This document shows, piece after piece, positions 6,301 through 11,621 of a DNA stretch of 11,621 nucleotides; position 1 is the stretch's first letter, and each line of letters starts with the position of its first letter. The stretch comes from Thermodesulfovibrionales bacterium (GTDB lineage Bacteria; Nitrospirota; Thermodesulfovibrionia; Thermodesulfovibrionales; SM23-35). The DNA is taken from positions 1 to 11,621 of the forward strand of contig JAKLQR010000216.1 of assembly GCA_022013235.1 (NCBI GenBank). Reading direction: 5' to 3'. A program made the position numbers and the translations under genes. The notes beneath the pieces were generated by a model. That model saw only the letters and a program-made list of their open reading frames with translations. It did no database searches and was not told the DNA's origin.

Positions 6301-7980
6301 TTATTTCCTCTTGAACAACTTCTTCAGGTCGTCAAGCGAAAAGAATATTCTTGTCGGTCTGCCATGAGGACACTGATCAGGATGTTCTGTCTGCTCAAGG
6401 TCGGCGATGAGCTGCGCAACTTCTTCCTGATTGAGTATTGCCTTTCCCCTCACCGAACTGTGACAGGCGATCCGTGCTGCAAGCTCTTCTTTCAGAGATT
6501 TGCCCGGAGCGATGCCTTTGAGAATACAGGCAGCAGCGTCGGTGAGGATACCCCTCATATCTGCTGTTTCGAACGCATCCGGCAACGAACGCACAAGAAC
6601 GGTATCAAACCCGAAATCGTCTATGTCGATCCCGAAATCCCTTATGATGTCAAGGCTGCCCATAAGCGCCCGGTATTCTTTAGGGGAAAGCTTTATCTGA
6701 CGGGGAAAGAGCAGTTGGTGAGAATTCAGGTTCATTCCGCTTAACAATCTCTCATAGAGAACCCGCTCATGCGCGGCATGATGGTCTATCAGTGTAAGGC
6801 CCCCTTTCCCAGAGACAGCGAGAAAGGTATCGCCGAGGTACAGATGAGGGAGATGCGTTCTGTATGAGAGTTCAAGGGACTCTGCGATCATGGAGGCAGA
6901 GCTTTCAGCATAGAAACTGTTCTGATGTGTTGTTTCATGCATCTGTACTGCGGCGCCGGCAGGGGGAGCAATGAATTCTTTTGTATACTCTGCCCGCTCT
7001 CTTCGGACCGCTTCCCTGATATTCGTCAGAATAAAGCGATAGACGGATTCCCTGTCCTCAAACCTTACTTCCCGTTTTGTTGGATGAACATTCACATCCA
7101 CTTTCCCCGGATCGATATCCAGGAAAAGGAAGAATAGCGGGTGTTTCCCCTGTGGGAGAATCCCTTCGTATGCTTTGTAAATTGCCGAAGAGAGAGCCGG
7201 GTCTTTTATGGGGCGTGTGTTGAGAAAGATGAACTGGTGAGACCTCGTGTTTCTGAAATTCCCGCCTTTTGTGACGTAGGCTTCCATTTTTATTCCCACA
7301 GTTTCGGCGGAAACGTCTGTTAAACCACTGAGGAATTCCTCTCCGTAGACCTGCATGATACGTTCTTTTCTGCCTGAGGACACAGGGAGATGCACAGTGT
7401 CCTGATTGTCGGAGCTTAATCTGAAAGCGATCCCGGGATGTGAAAGGGCCTCTTTCGTAACAGTGTCTATAATGTGAAAAATCTCGGTGCCGGTTGTTTT
7501 CAGGAATTTCTTCCGGGCCGGGGTATTGTAGAATAAATCCCTGACGTCAATCGATGTGCCGAGGGCCGGCGCATCTTTGACCTGCCTGATCTCGCCCCCC
7601 AGTATTTCGACCGAAACTCCTGAAGGGTCTTTCCGGAGTCCGGTAACCAGGTGTATCTTTGCAACCGAGGCGATCGACGAAAGGGCTTCACCCCTGAATC
7701 CCATGGTTTTTATGGTGAAGAGATCGTTTTCAGTTGCAAGTTTGCTCGTTGCATGCCTCTCGAAACAGAGGAGGGCATCGTCCCTGTCCATGCCCGCGCC
7801 GTTGTCAGATACCCTGATGAGGCGTTTCCCCCCATGGAGAACATCGATCCGTATATCAATGCTCCCGGCGTCGATTGAATTTTCTATCAACTCCTTGACA
7901 ACAGATGCCGGTCTCTCAATGACTTCTCCGGCTGCGATCTTGTTCCTTAAATCAGAGGGGAGAACCTTTATCTGGGGCAT
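6301..7980 (-). CDS. mutL: DNA mismatch repair endonuclease MutL
   Basis: MutL couples MutS mismatch recognition to strand incision. Over 559 residues the GHKL ATPase half shows NKIAAGEVIERPASVV near the N-terminus, with the catalytic Glu in the following KELIEN, then DNGAGM, RHATSK, GFRGEAL, FYNTPAR and VDVNVHPTK. The C-terminal half carries endonuclease motifs: DHHAAHERVLYE, which fits DQHA(X)2E(X)4E except for Q to H at the second position, then ACHSSVRGK and the metal-site motif CPHGRPT near the end. It is thus of the nicking type found in bacteria without MutH. The start used is the ATG at 7980, because MPQIKVLP is the usual MutL N-terminus. GTG at 8001 in the same frame is less likely, since a strong promoter's -10 lies at 7991-7986. 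The gene is transcribed divergently from proA. The usual neighbour miaA lies 4.5 kb downstream beyond the redox operon. Confidence 0.96.
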   Translation of the reverse strand: MPQIKVLPSDLRNKIAAGEVIERPASVVKELIENSIDAGSIDIRIDVLHGGKRLIRVSDNGAGMDRDDALLCFERHATSKLATENDLFTIKTMGFRGEALSSIASVAKIHLVTGLRKDPSGVSVEILGGEIRQVKDAPALGTSIDVRDLFYNTPARKKFLKTTGTEIFHIIDTVTKEALSHPGIAFRLSSDNQDTVHLPVSSGRKERIMQVYGEEFLSGLTDVSAETVGIKMEAYVTKGGNFRNTRSHQFIFLNTRPIKDPALSSAIYKAYEGILPQGKHPLFFLFLDIDPGKVDVNVHPTKREVRFEDRESVYRFILTNIREAVRRERAEYTKEFIAPPAGAAVQMHETTHQNSFYAESSASMIAESLELSYRTHLPHLYLGDTFLAVSGKGGLTLIDHHAAHERVLYERLLSGMNLNSHQLLFPRQIKLSPKEYRALMGSLDIIRDFGIDIDDFGFDTVLVRSLPDAFETADMRGILTDAAACILKGIAPGKSLKEELAARIACHSSVRGKAILNQEEVAQLIADLEQTEHPDQCPHGRPTRIFFSLDDLKKLFKRK

Positions 7981-7985
7981 ACAAC

Positions 7986-8014
7986 ATTTTAAAAGGCGCA
8001 CGATTCTAAGTCAA
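7986..8014 (-). promoter_or_regulatory. strong promoter of mutL, placed for a leaderless mRNA
   Basis: On the minus strand TTGACT (8014-8009), a 17-base spacer and TAAAAT (7991-7986) make a near-consensus sigma70 promoter. The -10 ends five bases before the mutL ATG (7980), so transcription should begin at or within a base of the start codon. There is no Shine-Dalgarno before that ATG, which fits a leaderless message. Confidence 0.55.
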
Positions 8015-8040
8015 TCAGCCTCTTTGCTTCATATCCCTTC

Positions 8041-8056
8041 TCCAAAATATTTTGGA
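8041..8056. promoter_or_regulatory. perfect 16-bp palindrome upstream of mutL, possible operator
   Basis: The sequence TCCAAAATATTTTGGA is a perfect inverted repeat without spacer. Its centre lies about 68 bases upstream of the predicted mutL start site. Such palindromes often bind dimeric regulators, but I do not recognise this one, and an AT-rich palindrome of this length can also arise as a remnant of a repeat. Confidence 0.35.
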
Positions 8057-8085
8057 CAGCAATGAATTCATATACTAAGACGGCT

Positions 8086-8211
8086 ATAAGTAAGGATACA
8101 TATTCTCACACCCTCCCCTTTGTCCCCTCCCCTCAAGGGAGGGGAGTTCGTCAAGTCCCCTCTCCCCTGGAGGGAGAGGGCAAGGGTGAGGGGGAATGTA
8201 GTCTTACTTAT
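8086..8211. repeat. 126-bp cruciform repeat with GC-rich inner hairpins
   Basis: The ends are perfect 9-bp inverted repeats, ATAAGTAAG (8086-8094) and CTTACTTAT (8203-8211). The outer stem continues with interruptions to about 8114/8183. Inside are two hairpins: CTCCCCTC/GAGGGGAG (8127-8146, loop AAGG) and a 9-bp stem at 8158-8180 (CCCTCTCCC/GGGAGAGGG, loop CTGGA). The overall fold is a three-way junction. The GGGCAAGGGTGAGGGG-type core resembles intergenic repeats seen in many bacterial genomes. It has no coding capacity. It may be a MITE-like or REP-like element; I see no clear target-site duplication. Confidence 0.7.
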
Positions 8212-8246
8212 GCACTTCTTTGTAATTCATAATTTTCCGGATGAAT

Positions 8247-8355
8247 ACGGCAGATAGAGTATTTTTGCTCATTCTCGGGCTATCGCCTCCGAGGGAAATT
8301 CTGTTCCGATGAATCTCCACAGAATTTAAATCCGCATAAATACTCTGTCTGCCGT
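8247..8355. repeat. 109-bp inverted-repeat element folding as a three-way junction
   Basis: The 18-bp arms 8247-8264 (ACGGCAGATAGAGTATTT) and 8338-8355 pair with one G-T pair and no mismatch. After one mismatch the stem adds TGC/GCA (8266-8268 with 8334-8336). Within lie a 6-bp hairpin at 8274-8293 (CTCGG/CCGAG plus one G-T) and a 9-bp perfect hairpin at 8296-8327 (AAATTCTGT/ACAGAATTT). The architecture matches the neighbouring element but the sequence is unrelated. It ends 32 bases before the proA -35 box. It could be a MITE with 18-bp terminal repeats or a structured RNA; no target duplication is obvious and no reading frame is present. Confidence 0.7.
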
Positions 8356-8386
8356 GTGTTTATGGTAAATTGAAGAATTAGAAGGG

Positions 8387-8414
8387 TTAAAAATAAGGCG
8401 GTTTCATGTATAAT
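8387..8414 (+). promoter_or_regulatory. promoter of the proA-nadD-rsfS operon
   Basis: A perfect -10 box TATAAT (8409-8414) is preceded, at a 16-base spacing, by TTAAAA (8387-8392), four of six matches to the -35 consensus. The start would be near 8421, about 22 bases before the proA ATG, leaving just enough leader for its ribosome-binding site. Confidence 0.6.
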
Positions 8415-8443
8415 TTTTAACAGATCATATCAAGGAGGCATAC

Positions 8444-9700
8444 ATGGATATAAAGACATTTGTTTACAATAAAGCGCTTGAGGCAAAGGAAGGGGCAAGG
8501 TCGCTCGCAAAGGCATCATCAAACCAGAAAAACGCGGTCCTTGCTGCCATGGCCGGGGCGTTGCAGAAGAACGCCGGAAGACTCATCTCGGAAAACAGAA
8601 AAGACATAAAGTTTGCTGAAAAGAAGGGGTTATCAAAAGCGCTCATAGACAGGCTCGCTCTGAACGAAAAACGCATTCATGAAATGGCACAGGGGCTTAT
8701 CGAGGTGGCGGCCCTCCCGGACCCGGTAGGAGAAATCACCAGAATGCGGCGGAGGCCGAACGGGATGAGTGTGGGAAAGATGAGAGTGCCGATCGGGGTT
8801 ATCGGGATTATTTATGAATCAAGGCCGAATGTGACAGCAGATGCGGCAGGTCTGTGCCTCAAGGCAGGCAACGCGGTGATTTTAAGAGGGGGGTCCGAGG
8901 CGATACACTCGAACAAGGCGATTGTGAGTGTCCTCCGGAATGCGGCAAAAAAGAACGGGCTCCATGAAGGCGCGGTGACTTTTATCGATACCGCCGACAG
9001 GCAGGCAATAACAGAAATGCTGAAACTCGAAGGGATTGTTGATCTGATAATCCCCAGGGGCGGAGAAGGGCTTATACGGTTTGTTGCAGAAAACTCCCGG
9101 ATACCGGTACTCAAACATTATAAGGGTGTCTGTCATATATTCGTAGACAGGGACGCCGACCTGAAGATGGCTGAGGATATCTGCTTCAATGCAAAGGTCC
9201 AGAGACCCGGTACCTGTAACGCCATGGAGACAATGCTCGTGGACAAGAAGATCGCGAAGGCATTCCTGCCGGGCATGATCAAAAGGTTCAGGAATGCGCG
9301 GGTCACACTGAAAGGATGCCCCCTGACAAGAAAGATTGATGCGTCTGTCAAGGAAGCACGGGAAGAGGATTTCTCCAGGGAGTATCTCGATCTCATATTA
9401 AATGTAAGAGTCGTAAGCGATATGGATGATGCAATGGAGCATATCGCCCGGTACAGTTCTGCCCATTCAGACGCTATCGTTACGACAGACTACGGGAAAG
9501 CCATGCGGTTTCTAAAAGAGGTTGATTCGGCGGCGGTACTGGTGAATGCGTCGACCAGGCTGAATGACGGATTTCAGTTCGGTCTCGGCGCGGAAATCGG
9601 CATCTCGACTGATAAAATCCATGCGCGCGGTCCGATGGGACTTGAAGAACTCACCTGCACAAAGTTTATTGTCCTGGGAGACGGACAGTTAAGGGAATAA
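8444..9700 (+). CDS. proA: glutamate-5-semialdehyde dehydrogenase (gamma-glutamyl phosphate reductase)
   Basis: ProA reduces gamma-glutamyl phosphate with NADPH to glutamate-5-semialdehyde, the second step of proline synthesis, in the cytoplasm. The 418-residue length is normal. Visible motifs are PIGVIGIIYESRPNVTADA (116-134), LKAGNAVILRGGSEA (139-153), LIIPRGGEGL (201-210) and the active-site tract QRPGTCNAMET with catalytic Cys258, followed near the C-terminus by FGLGAEIGISTDKIHARGP. The ATG at 8444 has a strong ribosome-binding site AAGGAGG (8432-8438). The partner proB is not in the window; the upstream side is the intergenic repeat region. nadD starts 4 bases after its stop, so they form one operon. 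Confidence 0.97.
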   Translation: MDIKTFVYNKALEAKEGARSLAKASSNQKNAVLAAMAGALQKNAGRLISENRKDIKFAEKKGLSKALIDRLALNEKRIHEMAQGLIEVAALPDPVGEITRMRRRPNGMSVGKMRVPIGVIGIIYESRPNVTADAAGLCLKAGNAVILRGGSEAIHSNKAIVSVLRNAAKKNGLHEGAVTFIDTADRQAITEMLKLEGIVDLIIPRGGEGLIRFVAENSRIPVLKHYKGVCHIFVDRDADLKMAEDICFNAKVQRPGTCNAMETMLVDKKIAKAFLPGMIKRFRNARVTLKGCPLTRKIDASVKEAREEDFSREYLDLILNVRVVSDMDDAMEHIARYSSAHSDAIVTTDYGKAMRFLKEVDSAAVLVNASTRLNDGFQFGLGAEIGISTDKIHARGPMGLEELTCTKFIVLGDGQLRE

Positions 9701-9704
9701 GAAT

Positions 9705-10361
9705 TTGAAGATCGGCATCTTCGGCGGGACCTTTAATCCGGTGCATTACGGGCATCTGAGGGCTGCAGAAGAGGTCAGGGAGCGGCTGGCGCTGGATACT
9801 GTCCTCATTATCCCCTCCAGGAATCCCCCTCTGAAAACAAAGGACATTGCCCCCGCGAAACACAGATACGAGATGTTGAAACTCGCCCTTCGCGGCAGCA
9901 AACAGCTCAATCTTTCTGATATCGAATTCGGGCTGAAGGGCAAGTCATACACGGTCAGGACAATCGAAACACTGCAGCTCCAGTACCGGAATGCGGAGTT
10001 CTGCTTCATCCTCGGCATAGATGCTTTCCTTGATATCCCGAACTGGTGGCATCCGGAGAGGCTGACCGCGCTTACCGATTTTGCCATCATCTCAAGACCC
10101 GGGTATCTTTTCGAAGATTTAAGAGAATCGCCTTATCTGAGGGCCGGAAGAGGGATACTGAAAGAACTTGACAGTGGGAAGACCGGACACCACAGGGTTG
10201 AACTTGCAAGCAAAAGAGATGTCCTTTTATTGCCCATTCCACCGGTCGGAATTTCCTCGACAGAGATAAGACGTCTTCTCTGGAGGGGAAGGAGCATAAA
10301 ATTCTTATTGCCACCGGAAGTTGAATCTTATATAATTTCAAATAAGCTCTATAAAAATTAA
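9705..10361 (+). CDS. nadD: nicotinate-nucleotide adenylyltransferase
   Basis: NadD joins nicotinate mononucleotide and ATP to make deamido-NAD, a late step of NAD synthesis. The 218-residue protein opens with KIGIFGGTFNPVHYGHLRAA, which holds the nucleotidyltransferase HXGH signature (H14-Y-G-H17), and ends with the ISSTEIR motif (183-189) that binds ATP phosphates. The tract LGIDAFLDIPNWWHPERL is typical of the family. The start is TTG at 9705, with AAGGGA about 8 bases upstream; no ATG is available and the protein must begin here to keep the first strand. It follows proA by 4 bases. The proA-nadD-rsfS order is known from Deltaproteobacteria and relatives. Confidence 0.97.
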   Translation: MKIGIFGGTFNPVHYGHLRAAEEVRERLALDTVLIIPSRNPPLKTKDIAPAKHRYEMLKLALRGSKQLNLSDIEFGLKGKSYTVRTIETLQLQYRNAEFCFILGIDAFLDIPNWWHPERLTALTDFAIISRPGYLFEDLRESPYLRAGRGILKELDSGKTGHHRVELASKRDVLLLPIPPVGISSTEIRRLLWRGRSIKFLLPPEVESYIISNKLYKN

Positions 10362-10435
10362 GAGTTGAAAGATAAGGGCAATAAGTTGTTATCCTGATAT
10401 TTTCATCACTCTTAACTTTAAACTCTTCACTTGAA
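10358..10435. repeat. short AT-rich direct and inverted repeats between nadD and rsfS
   Basis: Two adjacent 14-base units, ACTCTTAACTTTAA (10408-10421) and ACTCTTCACTTGAA (10422-10435), differ at two positions, and a partial third follows. The same ACTCTTAA is found inverted as TTAAGAGT (10358-10365), overlapping the nadD stop codon. A large-loop stem could form. No T-tract terminator and no promoter of note are seen between nadD and rsfS. Confidence 0.4.
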
Positions 10436-10461
10436 ACTTTTTAAGAAGGGAGGGATGACCT

Positions 10462-10818
10462 TTAAAAAGTAGAGAAAAAGCCATCAGGGCGGCTCAGGCT
10501 GCTCTCGGAAAAAAGGCAAAAGATGTTCTGATCCTCGATGTAAAAGACCTGACCACCATTACAGATTATTTTGTAATCTGTAATGGTGAAAGCACAACAC
10601 AGGTAAAAGCAATCACTGAACTTATAGAGGAAACCTTTGACGACTTGCGTCTTAAGCCCCTCGGGATCGAGGGATTAAAACACAGTCACTGGGTCCTCAT
10701 GGACTACGGCGATATCATAGTCCATATATTTGAGGAAGAGACTCGTGCGTTCTATGAACTTGAAAAACTCTGGATCGATGCCGCAAGGATACCGCCGGAA
10801 GAGCATCACTCTCCATGA
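10462..10818 (+). CDS. rsfS: ribosomal silencing factor RsfS, with no standard start codon
   Basis: RsfS binds ribosomal protein L14 and blocks joining of ribosomal subunits when nutrients are scarce. About 118 residues are readable: REKAIRAAQAALGKKAKDV, TDYFVICNGES, then HSHWVLMDYGDIIVHIF and FYELEKLW, all family hallmarks. The frame runs from a TGA at 10456-10458 to the TGA at 10816 with no ATG, GTG or TTG near its N-terminus. The coordinate used, TTA at 10462, is where a start would lie for the Shine-Dalgarno AAGGGAGGG (10446-10454). Alternatively the ATG at 10455 is the true start and one base is extra among its first codons: as read it gives M-T-F-K-K-stop, and without one C or T it gives M-T-L-K-S-R-E-K-A, as the family expects. 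This may be a sequencing error, a frameshift mutation or an unusual start. Its stop overlaps the next gene as ATGA. Confidence 0.88.
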   Translation, partial: LKSREKAIRAAQAALGKKAKDVLILDVKDLTTITDYFVICNGESTTQVKAITELIEETFDDLRLKPLGIEGLKHSHWVLMDYGDIIVHIFEEETRAFYELEKLWIDAARIPPEEHHSP

Positions 10819-11621
10819 GTAAACTCGCCGTATTTATATTCATCCTCTTCCTCGCAGCGCTGGCGCTCTTTGCGATCTTCAATCAGGCAGTCACCATGGT
10901 CAAGATTCCCTTCGGCATGGTATATGAAACCCCGACGATTGCCCTCATCCTGATGTCGGTGGCGATCGGTGCGCTCGGGATGCTCCTCATGGTTATCATA
11001 AGAGACACAAAAAAATATGTCGACAGCTGGCAATATCAGAAAAAACAGAGGAAAGAGGCGAAGGTCAGAGACCTTTATGCAAAGGCATTAAATAATTTAT
11101 TTGCGCACCATAACCAATCAGAAGCCAGGGAACTTTTTCAGGATGCACTCAAAGAAGATCCGGAGCATCTTAATACTCTCCTCCAGCTCGGAGATATCGC
11201 TATGGCAGAGGATGATTTCCAGAAGGCCCGTGAATATTATCAGAAGGCAAGAGACCTGAATGCAAAAAATATCGAGGTTCTCTTCTCCCTCGAAAGGCTT
11301 ATGGAAAAGACAGGCAGGCTGGATGAGGCCCTCCGGTATATTGAAGAGGTTCTCGATCTCGACGACAAGAACCTCACTGCCCTCTATAAAAAGCGGGATA
11401 TTCTTGAGAAACAGGAAAAATGGGATGAAATCGTGTTTGTTCAAAAGATTATTCTGAAAAATGAGCATACGGAAAAAGACAAGTCCCGTGAACGGAGAAA
11501 CCTTGTAGGGTACAAATACGAGTATGGAAGGCATAGCCTTGAGAACGGTGACCTGGAAAAGGCGAAAAAAGCCTTCAAGACGGTATTACGGCTGGAGAAG
11601 GATTTTGTGCCCGCAATGCTC
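10815..11621 (+). CDS. LapA-like membrane anchor with TPR repeats (LapB-like), partial at right edge
   Basis: The first 269 codons are present and the gene runs past the window. Two hydrophobic helices, at about residues 4-22 and 41-62, flank a short segment NQAVTMVKIPFG. This is the layout of LapA-domain (DUF1049) proteins. A basic, charged linker follows (KKYVDSWQYQKKQRKEAK), then tetratricopeptide repeats from about residue 84, with units such as LFQDALKEDPEHLNTLLQLG (107-126) and AREYYQKARDLNAKNIEVLF. In Enterobacteria LapA and LapB are separate proteins that act together in lipopolysaccharide assembly and LpxC control. Here the anchor and TPR parts are joined, so a similar envelope role is inferred but not proven. 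The TPR domain should face the cytoplasm. The ATG overlaps the rsfS stop (ATGA), and with no good ribosome-binding site it probably relies on coupling. Confidence 0.8.
   Translation, partial: MSKLAVFIFILFLAALALFAIFNQAVTMVKIPFGMVYETPTIALILMSVAIGALGMLLMVIIRDTKKYVDSWQYQKKQRKEAKVRDLYAKALNNLFAHHNQSEARELFQDALKEDPEHLNTLLQLGDIAMAEDDFQKAREYYQKARDLNAKNIEVLFSLERLMEKTGRLDEALRYIEEVLDLDDKNLTALYKKRDILEKQEKWDEIVFVQKIILKNEHTEKDKSRERRNLVGYKYEYGRHSLENGDLEKAKKAFKTVLRLEKDFVPAML

Noticed and set aside
7981..8001. GTG at 8001 as the mutL start
   Set aside because: The extra residues MRLLKCC are not typical of MutL, there is no ribosome-binding site, and the promoter's -10 overlaps this stretch.
7556..8065. 169-codon plus-strand open frame over the start of mutL
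   Set aside because: It is antisense to the conserved ATPase domain of MutL and shows no domain of its own.
8086..8355. CRISPR array or integron attC site
   Set aside because: There are no regularly spaced direct repeats, and the stems lack the R and L boxes of attC; two separate inverted-repeat elements explain the region.

Overview
This window of about 50 percent G+C chromosomal DNA comes from an anaerobic or microaerophilic Gram-negative bacterium. It encodes Hfq, an endonuclease-type MutL, a SurA/PpiD-like chaperone start and a LapA/LapB-like protein, which fits a diderm cell. The proA-nadD-rsfS order, frequent TTG starts, and a formate dehydrogenase paired with sulfhydrogenase-type electron-transfer subunits suggest Nitrospirota (Thermodesulfovibrio-like) or a former Deltaproteobacterium. 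This placement is inference, because no search was possible.

Layout. Bases 1-8001 are read leftward. In the direction of transcription they hold mutL (7980-6301), a three-gene redox operon (6006-2091: formate dehydrogenase alpha subunit, HydB/AsrA-like iron-sulfur protein, HydG/AsrB-like FAD/NAD(P) reductase), miaA, hfq, a Nudix hydrolase, and the first 33 codons of a SurA/PpiD-like protein cut by the window edge. mutL-miaA-hfq is a conserved neighbourhood in many bacteria, and here the formate dehydrogenase operon sits between mutL and miaA. From 8444 onward genes are read rightward: proA, nadD, rsfS and a membrane-anchored TPR protein that runs off the right edge.

Regions without genes. 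8002-8443 separates the divergent mutL and proA units. It holds the mutL promoter, a perfect 16-bp palindrome, two consecutive cruciform-type repeats (8086-8211 and 8247-8355) and the proA promoter. 6007-6300 holds a hairpin behind mutL and a promoter for the redox operon. 1795-2090 holds two hairpins behind the redox operon and a good promoter for miaA-hfq. 10362-10461 holds short AT-rich repeats.

Function. The redox operon probably makes a soluble NAD(P)-linked formate dehydrogenase, with electrons passing from formate through the bis-MGD cofactor and iron-sulfur clusters to flavin and NAD(P). The rest is housekeeping: mismatch repair, tRNA modification, RNA chaperoning, proline and NAD synthesis, ribosome silencing and envelope maintenance. 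The most notable oddities are an rsfS gene with no standard in-frame start codon, a repeat-like in-frame insertion in miaA, a probable leaderless mutL transcript, the two cruciform elements, and a LapA-like membrane anchor fused to TPR repeats.
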